Shown: positions 27,158-35,343 of the stretch, piece after piece
Numbering within the stretch: position 1 is the first letter of the stretch
Layout: each line of letters begins with the position of its first letter
Source of the DNA: DASYLJ01 sp964404165
Lineage (GTDB): Bacteria > Desulfobacterota > Binatia > DP-6
Direction of reading: 5' to 3'
Assembly (NCBI GenBank): GCA_964404165.1
Contig: CAYOIZ010000009.1
Location: forward strand, 1 to 64,000
DNA length: 64,000 nucleotides
The notes under the pieces: generated by a model
Seen by the model: only the letters and a program-made list of their open reading frames with translations
What the model was told of the DNA's origin: nothing
Databases searched by the model: none
Translations under genes and position numbers: made by a program

Positions 27158-29998
27158 ATGAGAGCTGCAATTCTTGCTCCGACCTGGACCCGCCTATTGG
27201 TGAGCTTTCCGCAGCGCTACGAACTCGGACGCCAGCTCAAAGTGCTGCTTGCGCGTACGAGGAGTCCAGGGCGGCAGCGAACCCTGGCGGAGATCATCGC
27301 CAGGCTCGACGATCGGCACGATCACGAGGCGGTGACTCTTGCCCGCGCGGTGATCCAACGGGCTACGGCGCAAGCGAAGCGGGCGCGTGCGGCTCGGGCG
27401 AACAAGGTGGCCATAGAGCCGCGGTCCAAAGCCCCTGGCACGCGGAAGCCGCATCCCGAAGCTGCCCCTCGACCTGCGCTAGAGCTGGTCGCCGATCACG
27501 TGGTTCCACCCGCCTTCCGGCCCGAGCTCTTTCGCGCCGCGATTCATGTGCTCAGGAGTAGCCCTATGAATTCCGTCAGGACCAACCCTGAGGCACTCGT
27601 CGAATGGTACTCAAGTTCAGTTCGGCCAGTCCTCGCTGAGTTCGCTCCCAGCCGCACCGACGAACTCGATTTGGATATCCCGACTATCGAGAAGGCCGTC
27701 AGGGCATGCGGCGAGCAGCCGGCCGTCTGTGTCCTGGGGCACTCAGGCGTGGGCAAGAGCACCCTCATTAATGCCGTGGTCGCCGGTTCGCAGATGATCT
27801 TGCCTCAGGGCGGCGTCGGCCCATTGACCGCGCAGGCGACAAGCGTGGTCTATTCCAGCGAGCCCTACTTCGAAGTCCAGTATCTTGGACCGAGCGACCT
27901 GAACCAGGTCCGGTTCGCACTCGAGAGAGCGTGCGACCCGACCAGCGTCGAGGAAGGTCCGGTAGAGGCGAACGTGGACGGCCCCCCACGGCTTGGGATT
28001 GAACCTGACGGGCTGGACGACGGCGACTCCACGGATGAAGTACAGCCTGGACTCACGCGCCGCGATCGGCTTGCGCAACGCGCACGGTTGCTGATTCAGG
28101 GAAACCAGTTCGGAGAGGCCGATGAGCGCTATCTGGTTGATGGGCTCCGGCTCTGCTTGGGCAACGAACCCCGCTGGGGATCGGCTATCAGCGCCCAGGA
28201 CATGCAGCGCGTCGACCGAATTCGCGAGTGCCTCGCCCTCGCGAAACGCGACGCCCCGCACCGTCGCGTTGGGACCCCAAACGATCCGGAGTTCCTCAGC
28301 GAGCTACACGGCCACGCCTCGGGCTTTCTCGCGCCGCTCATTCGAACCCTTTGCGTGGGATGGAACTCGCCGGTGCTTCAGGACGGGCTTGTCGTCGTGG
28401 ATCTGCCCGGTCTGGGTATCGCGAACGATGAGTATCGGCAGGTAACTCAGCACTGGGTTCGCGACAAGGCACGCGGCATTGCGCTAGTCGTGGATCGCGG
28501 CGGTCTCACTCAGGATAGCGCCGAACTGCTTCGATCGAGCGGCTTTCTCGCGCGATTGCTGCACGCAGCTGACGATCCAGCGGCAGATCCAGTGCAGCTC
28601 CTGATCATCGTAGTGGCGCTCGACCGGACGGCGGACGACAGCCGCGCGCAGGAGAAGATGCAAGGGGCGGCGCGTCCATGGGTAGACCATTTCCGAGAAG
28701 CCTGCGCGAAGGCTGAGCAGATCGTCCGCCAGCAGCTCCGTCAGCAGCTTGACGCCTTTGCAACGAGCAGTGACAGCGCCGTTCGCAAGGCGACGCAGGA
28801 GGTCATCGACCAGGTGGTGCTCGGTGTCCAGGTATTCGCCGTTGCGGCCCTCGAGTACCGAAAGTTTGTCGAGCAGGACGATGATGCGCTGCCGCGGATC
28901 AAGACCGCCGAGGACTCGAACGTCCCAGCGCTCGCCGATGCGCTACGGGCGATCGCCCGCGAGCGGCGCGAACGACTGGCCCGGCGCGTTGATCGATTGG
29001 TGAGCGAGTTCGCCTCGCGCGTTTGCGCGAGCCTCGAGGTCTTGGAAGCGGATTGGCTCTCTGACGAACGTGCGACGGAAGAGGTCGATCGGCTCCGGCA
29101 GGAAGTGGAGCCAACGCTGGCCGAGTTACGGAGGGGGCTTCATGCTCGCCAAGGAGCCTTCTACAACTTCCTCCGAGAAACCCTCCCCACCGAGATCGAA
29201 CTCTTGGTGGACAACGCTGGTCAGGCAGCTCAGCGCGGCATGGAGGAGTTCTTGGGCGAACTCGGCACCGCCCACTGGGCAACCCTGAGGGCAGCCGTTC
29301 GCCGAGGGGGCACCTACATGGGTGCCCGCCAAGTGGACCTCCCCAGCGAGTTCTCGATCCGCTTCGAGGAGCCAGTGGCGGTGATCTGGTCGCGGAAGGT
29401 TCTGGGTCGCATCCGCGCGCAGACCAATAGCCTGGCCTCCTATCATGTCGAAGTGGTGGGGAAGGTCGCGGATTGGGCCGAAGGTCAAGGCACTCGAGTG
29501 CAGCCGCGCTTGGTGCGCGCGCTCCACGAGGAAATCAAGGGCGACATGAAGCGCCTCGAGCGCGTGGGCAAAGATGCCGTCGACGAGCTCCGGGAGAAGG
29601 TGAAGGGGAGGCTCTTCGACATCATCGAGCGACCGATTCGCACGAAGTGCACTCGGTTCGTCGACCAAGGGCTCGCACAGGGCGCCGGTGTGAAGCGTCG
29701 CATCCTCGATCTGTTCCGCGAGTTCGTTCCGGAGATCGTCGACGCAGCGAAGGTGCCCGCCAAGAAGATACTGATTGAGAACTTCCGGGAGGTTGAAGCG
29801 GAGATAAAGGAAGTCTTCGAGAAGTACCCCGACCCGCTCAAGGCTGCGAGCGAGGCGATTCTCGAAGCTGAGGAGAAGCGCCTTCGGCGAAGTGATGCGC
29901 GCAAACGCGATCGCGTGATCGAGGGAATTCGCGCGGCGCGAGCCGGGCTACCGGAGGAGATTGCGTGCGAGTCCAAGTCCGAGGCGCAGTACGCGTGA
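27158..29998 (+). CDS. dynamin-like large GTPase
   Basis: 946 aa. The GTPase domain shows G1/P-loop GHSGVGKST (about 193-201), a conserved Thr region PLTAQATS for switch I, and G3 DLPGLG (about 414). The G4 position is atypical (VVALDRTADD rather than a clear TKxD). About 210 residues separate G1 and G3, longer than in classical dynamins and reminiscent of SLIP-GC-like proteins. Residues about 560-930 are long helices typical of dynamin stalk/bundle regions. The N-terminal 135 residues are Arg-rich and helical. Bacterial dynamin-like proteins remodel membranes and some act in antiphage defence. Here the downstream gene is an SNF2-type helicase whose start overlaps this gene by 34 bp, so the two are co-expressed. 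Start ATG 27158; Met136 (in MNSVRTNPEA) is an alternative. Confidence 0.8.
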   Translation: MRAAILAPTWTRLLVSFPQRYELGRQLKVLLARTRSPGRQRTLAEIIARLDDRHDHEAVTLARAVIQRATAQAKRARAARANKVAIEPRSKAPGTRKPHPEAAPRPALELVADHVVPPAFRPELFRAAIHVLRSSPMNSVRTNPEALVEWYSSSVRPVLAEFAPSRTDELDLDIPTIEKAVRACGEQPAVCVLGHSGVGKSTLINAVVAGSQMILPQGGVGPLTAQATSVVYSSEPYFEVQYLGPSDLNQVRFALERACDPTSVEEGPVEANVDGPPRLGIEPDGLDDGDSTDEVQPGLTRRDRLAQRARLLIQGNQFGEADERYLVDGLRLCLGNEPRWGSAISAQDMQRVDRIRECLALAKRDAPHRRVGTPNDPEFLSELHGHASGFLAPLIRTLCVGWNSPVLQDGLVVVDLPGLGIANDEYRQVTQHWVRDKARGIALVVDRGGLTQDSAELLRSSGFLARLLHAADDPAADPVQLLIIVVALDRTADDSRAQEKMQGAARPWVDHFREACAKAEQIVRQQLRQQLDAFATSSDSAVRKATQEVIDQVVLGVQVFAVAALEYRKFVEQDDDALPRIKTAEDSNVPALADALRAIARERRERLARRVDRLVSEFASRVCASLEVLEADWLSDERATEEVDRLRQEVEPTLAELRRGLHARQGAFYNFLRETLPTEIELLVDNAGQAAQRGMEEFLGELGTAHWATLRAAVRRGGTYMGARQVDLPSEFSIRFEEPVAVIWSRKVLGRIRAQTNSLASYHVEVVGKVADWAEGQGTRVQPRLVRALHEEIKGDMKRLERVGKDAVDELREKVKGRLFDIIERPIRTKCTRFVDQGLAQGAGVKRRILDLFREFVPEIVDAAKVPAKKILIENFREVEAEIKEVFEKYPDPLKAASEAILEAEEKRLRRSDARKRDRVIEGIRAARAGLPEEIACESKSEAQYA

Positions 29999-32757
29999 CG
30001 GCGGAATCCTATCGGCTACCATCGAGCCCCATTCCCTACGCCGTGCTTCGGCGGAGTGACGAATTCGGAATCGTCGAGCTCGATCTGTTGCCGCCGCCTG
30101 GCCGCTTCTGGGCTGACCAGTTGTCGTCCGCTCCGTCGTTCGAACACGGTATCCAAGAGCGGGCCGTGCAGGTCATTCCCTCGCCAGTTGAACTACTCCG
30201 TGGGCTTCCCCCTGGTGACAACTGGACCGCCGCCACCCGTCGAGCGCTCAATCGACTGTTCGCCTGGTTCTTGATCGCGGAAGACCCGCAACGCCGGCTC
30301 GACGCGCAGGAGATTGTGACGCTCGCGCACCAGGCAAGCCTTGTCCGGCACATCGTCTCGGAAGCGGGACTCGACCGCGTCCTGATCGCGGACGAGGTGG
30401 GACTGGGCAAGACGATCGAGGCTGGCCTCATCGTAAGGGAGCTACTGACGAGTCAGCCAAGCCTTCGCATTCTCTACCTCGCTCCGGCGCGTCTCGTTCG
30501 CAACGTGCGGAAGGAGTTCGACAAACTTGGGCTGGGGTTTCGCATGTGGGTGGCCGGCGACGACAACGATGGGACTCTCGATGACCCCCGGGTGATCGCC
30601 AGCATTCACCGCGCAGCCTATGAGGGGAACCAGCGGCGGGTTCTCGAGGCGCTGCCTTGGGACGTGTTGATCGTGGACGAGTGCCACCATCTGTCTGACT
30701 GGGCAAAGGGTGGGGGTAGTCCGGTACAAAAGTACTCCCTGGTGAAGAGGCTGATCGAGCGTCAGCGGTCGGGGGGTCGACTGATCCTGATGAGCGGAAC
30801 GCCTCACCAGGGTCATGCTGATCGATTCGAAAATCTAGTCCGCCTGCTCAACCGGGAAGGGGAGGGGCAAGAAGCCGTAGCTGGTAGGGTGATCTATCGC
30901 ACGAAGGACGACGTGCAGGACTGGGCTGGGCGGCCCCTGTTCCCCGGTCGCCAGGTGAATCCCGTTCGTGTCGTCGCCCTTGGAGACAGACATCGAGCCT
31001 GGCTGCGTCACATCCATGAGTTCTACGCGGGACGTGAACTCGACCCGGACGTCGATCGGAAGCGATCGAGCCGCGGCCTAGCGGCTGGATGGCGTGCGGC
31101 GCAGGCCCTGCAGTGGGCCACCTCTAGCCCCCACGCCGGGCTCGGCTACTTGGTCCGTCAAGCGATTCGGGCCCGGCTCGATGTCTCGCTTCCCGGCCTC
31201 ACGGAAGCGCTTTCGGCAATTCGCCCATATCGCTTGGGCCCACCTGACGAGGCTGTCGACGCGCTGTTCGCGCGAATCATGCGCGAGGTGGAGCGCCAGA
31301 TACGCGACGCAGACGTCGACGACATCGAAGACCCGGAGGAAGCGGAGGCGCAGTGGCGTCCCGACCCCGTTGCACTCAGTCGGTTGCTAACCGAGGGGGT
31401 CGCGGTACTAACAGAAGCAGGGGATGACAAATGGCGCCTCATCCATGATGAGCTCCTCGTGCCGGCTGGTGATGAGAAGGTCGTCCTGTTCGCTCAACCG
31501 ATCGAGACCGTCACCGCGCTCGCGCGTTATCTCGAGCGTGCGACGGGTCAACGACCGGCGCTCATCATTGGGAATCAGAGCAACGATGAGCGGGACCGCG
31601 AGACCGAGTCGTTCTGGCGCATTGATGGGCCTCGGTTCCTGGTGTCGTCGCGTGCCGGAGGCGAGGGGATCAACCTTCAGGTCGCGCGCCGATTGGTGCA
31701 CGTCGATGTTCCGTGGAACCCGATGGAACTCGAACAGCGGGTGGGGCGTGTTCATCGCTTCGGGTCCCGTCAGACGATCATTGTCGATACGGTAGTGGTC
31801 CAAGAGAGCCGCGAGGTTCACGCCTATGATTTGGCCCGGCGCAAGCTCCACGAAATCGCTAAGACCCTTGTTCCCGAGGATCGCTTCGAAGCACTGTTCG
31901 CACGCGTCATGGCGCTGGTGCCCCCCGCGGAGATTCAGGAAGTTCTAAGCGAAGGGGCGCTCTCACCGCTCTCCGGGGACGAGGCAAGCCGTATCGCGGA
32001 ACTTGTAAGCGAAGGGTTCGATCGGTGGCGCAACTTCCATGCGCGGTTTGGGGAACAGGAGCAGCGGCTGCGGCAGCTCGATCCTGGGCAGGCTACGTGG
32101 GACGACGTCGCCACGTTCGCTGAAGGGCAGTTGGCCGCTGTTCCCATCGACGGCTTCTCGGCGTTGAGCTTTGCGTGGACTGACGGCGAGGTCCGGGAAG
32201 CAAGCTATCGGGCGCGTGTCTTTTCGCTCAAGGGCACCGGTGCGTACGCGTGCGGGGACTACGGCGGTATCCCCGTAACGGATGCGTCCGGGAGGCGAGC
32301 CGATCAACTCGGCTTGAACGTTCCTTTGGCGGCAGACGCGCTCCGCCGCTTAGCGCTGCCCGTTGAGCCCACCGGTGCTGCCTACCTACGGTGGCCGGAC
32401 GGGGTTGACCTGCCGCGTGGTGCGGGGGCGCGCCCGTTCGCGGTGCTAGTGGCCAACCGCCAAACCGTGCGGCTCAATCAAGGAGCAGTGTCAGAGGTCG
32501 GGACCACGTTGAACGCGCTCGTAGTCCCTCGATCGGGGATCGCGCAAGCGGTCGCCGGTGAAGAAAGAGCTGAACTTGTTCGGGCGTTGCAACGAGGAAC
32601 GATCCGGCGGGACCCAGTTCCTGACCCGGCATTCATCGAGCGTCTCTTGGAAGTGCAGCAGGACTGGGTGCTCGAGATGCTTCGCCCGAGCGACGCAGAC
32701 CGAGAGGACCGCCTGAGACATGCGGTCACTCTACTGCTCGCGTCCATTGTGGACTGA
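29965..32757 (+). CDS. SNF2/RapA-type DEAD-box helicase
   Basis: 930 aa, SF2 helicase of the SNF2 family. Motif I is ADEVGLGKTIEAGLI (about 142-156); motif II is VDECHH (DECH, about 237); motif III is LMSGTPHQG; motif V is RAGGEGINLQ; motif VI is QRVGRVHRFGS (about 590-600). The region after about 640 is unassigned and ends in a helical tail. Such enzymes translocate on double-stranded DNA; related proteins (for example DrmD of class 1 DISARM) occur in defence systems. The GTG at 29965 is chosen because GGAGG lies 7 nt upstream; it overlaps the dynamin gene by 34 bp. A second GTG at 29995 overlaps that gene's stop. No nuclease domain is evident. Neighbours suggest a GTPase-helicase functional pair. 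Confidence 0.85.
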   Translation: MRVQVRGAVRVTAESYRLPSSPIPYAVLRRSDEFGIVELDLLPPPGRFWADQLSSAPSFEHGIQERAVQVIPSPVELLRGLPPGDNWTAATRRALNRLFAWFLIAEDPQRRLDAQEIVTLAHQASLVRHIVSEAGLDRVLIADEVGLGKTIEAGLIVRELLTSQPSLRILYLAPARLVRNVRKEFDKLGLGFRMWVAGDDNDGTLDDPRVIASIHRAAYEGNQRRVLEALPWDVLIVDECHHLSDWAKGGGSPVQKYSLVKRLIERQRSGGRLILMSGTPHQGHADRFENLVRLLNREGEGQEAVAGRVIYRTKDDVQDWAGRPLFPGRQVNPVRVVALGDRHRAWLRHIHEFYAGRELDPDVDRKRSSRGLAAGWRAAQALQWATSSPHAGLGYLVRQAIRARLDVSLPGLTEALSAIRPYRLGPPDEAVDALFARIMREVERQIRDADVDDIEDPEEAEAQWRPDPVALSRLLTEGVAVLTEAGDDKWRLIHDELLVPAGDEKVVLFAQPIETVTALARYLERATGQRPALIIGNQSNDERDRETESFWRIDGPRFLVSSRAGGEGINLQVARRLVHVDVPWNPMELEQRVGRVHRFGSRQTIIVDTVVVQESREVHAYDLARRKLHEIAKTLVPEDRFEALFARVMALVPPAEIQEVLSEGALSPLSGDEASRIAELVSEGFDRWRNFHARFGEQEQRLRQLDPGQATWDDVATFAEGQLAAVPIDGFSALSFAWTDGEVREASYRARVFSLKGTGAYACGDYGGIPVTDASGRRADQLGLNVPLAADALRRLALPVEPTGAAYLRWPDGVDLPRGAGARPFAVLVANRQTVRLNQGAVSEVGTTLNALVVPRSGIAQAVAGEERAELVRALQRGTIRRDPVPDPAFIERLLEVQQDWVLEMLRPSDADREDRLRHAVTLLLASIVD

Positions 32758-32853
32758 GATGATGCGTCCCTTCATACCGCAATGCGACCGCGCTCCATCA
32801 GACCGGGGATATCCGTACGATGGCTCGCGTGCACATTTCACGAGGCAAGCCAC

Positions 32854-33345
32854 ATGAGAGGGTCGGCCACCTTCTTTCTCCTCGCTGGCATCGTGCTGGT
32901 GGCTGGATGGGCGCCCCTGAATGCCGTTGCCACCGGCGACCGCCAAATGATCGTGGTGCGATGCGGCGGGGATGCACTTCCAGAAGCAGAAGGAGGTTGT
33001 CGATCGACGAGTCAGCTCATGCTCGCGATCAAAGAGCGCATCGCGGCATCACCGCTGTACGAGCTGATCAGTGAGTCCCCGGGTCCACTTCCTCCTCACG
33101 CCGAGCTGATCTTCCTGGAGCGACCGATCTCCGGAGAGCCTCCGAATGGCCTGACATCCGTCGCCAGAATCTACCTTTGGGTGACTCCGCTGACCCCGCC
33201 AGGACGGGGGCAACTGCTTGGAGCGAGAATCGGCGATTCGCCGGGAAAGATGACCCGGGCAGAGTTACAGGAACAGGCAGATGCTCTGCTTTCGGAAGTT
33301 GAGTCGATAGTGAGGCCGGTTCGTCTGCCCTCAGGGAAACAGTGA
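32854..33345 (+). CDS. small exported protein of the GTPase-helicase cassette
   Basis: 163 aa from ATG 32854. The N-terminus MRGSATFFLLAGIVLVAGWA followed by PLNAVATG reads as a signal peptide or single membrane anchor, which is why the longer frame from 32782 is not preferred. The mature part has a beta-rich profile (RQMIVVRCGG, AELIFLERP, VARIYLWVTPL) and a helical C-terminus (TRAELQEQADALLSEVESI). Two cysteines near the mature N-terminus (VRCGG, GGCRS) could form a disulfide. No family is recognised. It follows the helicase on the same strand by about 96 bp and precedes the membrane/coiled-coil gene by 60 bp, so it probably belongs to the same transcription unit. Confidence 0.6.
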   Translation: MRGSATFFLLAGIVLVAGWAPLNAVATGDRQMIVVRCGGDALPEAEGGCRSTSQLMLAIKERIAASPLYELISESPGPLPPHAELIFLERPISGEPPNGLTSVARIYLWVTPLTPPGRGQLLGARIGDSPGKMTRAELQEQADALLSEVESIVRPVRLPSGKQ

Positions 33346-33405
33346 TGCGAGCGGGAGCTGGCGACGAACGACGGTGCATCTGAGCATGGCACGGGTGAGA
33401 TAGGC

Positions 33406-34743
33406 GTGGAGTCCTCCATTCTCTGGATGCTCTGTGGAGCGCTCGCGGGGGGGCTGGGAATTTGGCTGGTGCTCCGTTCGTGGCGCAAATCGGCGATCGC
33501 GAGAAGCGGTGAGCGCGATACCGGTGCGGCAGATGCGGCGAACGGGAGTGAAGACGACTCGGCGAGGGTCGACGCTTTGATCATCGGCGACATCGAGAGC
33601 CCGCTCTTGGAAATTACGCCAACGGAAGGGTCCACGTATTCCGCCGTGCCCATCGCGATGAAGTCGTCCTTACGGGATGCGCTTCAGCCTTTGCTGCAAC
33701 GCGCGCCAGAGTTCTTCCGGGTTGGTAAGGAAATGACGACCAAGACCTATCGGCTCGTGTTCTCGCCAGCCGTGACTCGCGCGTTAGGCAAGGGGACGCT
33801 GGAACTCGTGCCTAGCGTCGGCGAACTACTCCCAGTCGCACGCAAAGTGGGTGGTAATAGGAGGTTCGTGAAGATTGGACGCGTCATCACGACGGGTGGC
33901 GTCCGCTTGGCGAACGTGGCGGCCGCCAGTTGGCAGATCGCTGCCATCGCTACCGCGCAGCAGTACCTAGCTGACATCAACGCGCGCCTCGCCGGGATCG
34001 AACGCGGGATCGAGGACATTCGCACATGGCTGGAAGAGGAGAAAAAAGGGGACCTCGGAGCCGCAGTTCGGCTACTTCGCGAGTACTACAATGCGATTGC
34101 TCGTGGAGAGCTTCACGAGCACGAGCAGTCAGCGATCTACCACCAGCTCGACGATATCGAGCGCATGTGTCTCAGCATCGGTGAACTGGCCCGGGAGATG
34201 TCCCGGCGGCGTCTGGATGAGTTGGACAGTCTCAGTGTCCGCGAATGGATGGAACGCGGCGGTTCGGCCGAGCGCGCGATCAAATGGGTGAAGCACAACC
34301 GCGAAGCCCTCGATCTCATGTTCTTGGCACAATCCGTCCGCATTCTAGCGTGTCAGGTGAAGTCAACACTGCCAGGCGACCGACAGCGTCTCCACGAACG
34401 AATCGAGCACGCGATGCAGGAGGCTGTTGAGGCGCAGCGTCTCTTTGAAGCCACGCGCGAGGTCCTCGATACCAAGGTGCAGAAGCTTACGAAGCGAAAG
34501 GGAAGCGTCTTCGCCTTGGGCGGGCTGCTGGACGAAGACTACCGCCGCACGATCAACATGGAGTACTCGCGCGCGCATGAACACACGGCCGAGGCGGTGG
34601 AGAAACTCCGGCTTGAGGCAGCCGTTGCGCTGGAGTGGTCCGGTCGCTTCCGTGGGCCTGACACCTCCGGCCTTGCCCTGGAGGTGCGGGTTAGTGACGA
34701 CGGCAAACTTGACATTCTCTCGGCAAAATCCACCCCGGCGTGA
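33406..34743 (+). CDS. membrane-anchored coiled-coil protein of the GTPase-helicase cassette
   Basis: 445 aa, GTG start. Residues about 5-24 (ILWMLCGALAGGLGIWLVL) form one N-terminal membrane helix, followed by a charged linker. At about 165-190 a small-residue hydrophobic stretch (GGVRLANVAAASWQIAAIATAQQ) could enter a membrane. From about 190 to 410 the protein is a long series of charged amphipathic helices (INARLAGIERGIEDIRTWLEEE and similar), likely coiled coil or helical bundle. This layout (anchor, amphipathic segment, helical bundle) resembles membrane-acting effectors or dynamin partners but no known family is recognised. Position suggests it works with the GTPase and helicase; that is an inference. 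Confidence 0.6.
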   Translation: MESSILWMLCGALAGGLGIWLVLRSWRKSAIARSGERDTGAADAANGSEDDSARVDALIIGDIESPLLEITPTEGSTYSAVPIAMKSSLRDALQPLLQRAPEFFRVGKEMTTKTYRLVFSPAVTRALGKGTLELVPSVGELLPVARKVGGNRRFVKIGRVITTGGVRLANVAAASWQIAAIATAQQYLADINARLAGIERGIEDIRTWLEEEKKGDLGAAVRLLREYYNAIARGELHEHEQSAIYHQLDDIERMCLSIGELAREMSRRRLDELDSLSVREWMERGGSAERAIKWVKHNREALDLMFLAQSVRILACQVKSTLPGDRQRLHERIEHAMQEAVEAQRLFEATREVLDTKVQKLTKRKGSVFALGGLLDEDYRRTINMEYSRAHEHTAEAVEKLRLEAAVALEWSGRFRGPDTSGLALEVRVSDDGKLDILSAKSTPA

Positions 34744-35327
34744 TGTCCGGTTCACCGTAAGGGACGTCAATGCATGCATTTGGCGCCGCGCAAGACTGTG
34801 AACCCCGCTGGCAGAGTACTTGTCCGTGACGGGCGCAGTGCTGGAAAGCAGGTACGCGCTTGTGCCCACGCGATCACTTGCCCACCGTCGGGGCCGGCAA
34901 GCAGTCGTCTCCCGACCGCCTTCGGCAAGAGTGTCTGGTCGAGCGAAGGGTCTGCGACGACCGGCTTGGGTTGGCGAGTGTCGGGTGATCAGCGTTGGTT
35001 CCAAGAAACCCTTCATGGCCTTCCTGTGCTGAGCTGCTCCACGGCGACACCTGAGATGACAACCCTTGTCGGGGGCTCCGCCTTGACGTGCTGTGGTTGG
35101 ATGCGGTTTGACCGCCCATCGAGGAGGCGGATGCGCCAATTGGGATGCAAGGAATACGAGTATCCGGCGAAGTGGTTTTCGCCGGTTGGCGGCACTGCGC
35201 GGACGGGCGTAGTGGCGTTGTCGCCCCACTTGATGGGGCTGGCATCTAGGGCGTACGCAACGCACGCAAATGAAACTAAGGTTCCGGGCGCTAGCTCGTG
35301 CTCAGATACCAGAGGTTCACTCCAGTT
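34744..35327. other. intergenic region without supported gene
   Basis: About 580 bp between the GTPase-helicase cassette and the Res-Mod operon. Open frames of up to 190 (plus) and 300 (minus) codons exist, but they overlap flanking genes in other frames, lack start signals and have no recognisable motif. It probably holds the promoter of the restriction operon. Confidence 0.5.
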
Positions 35328-35343
35328 CCGGGAGATATCCCGG
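35328..35343 (+). promoter_or_regulatory. hairpin covering the ribosome-binding site of res
   Basis: CCGGGA (35328-35333) pairs with TCCCGG (35338-35343) over the loop GATA. It includes the GGGAG ribosome-binding site and the first base of the GTG start, so it could mask translation initiation. Regulatory role inferred. Confidence 0.4.
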
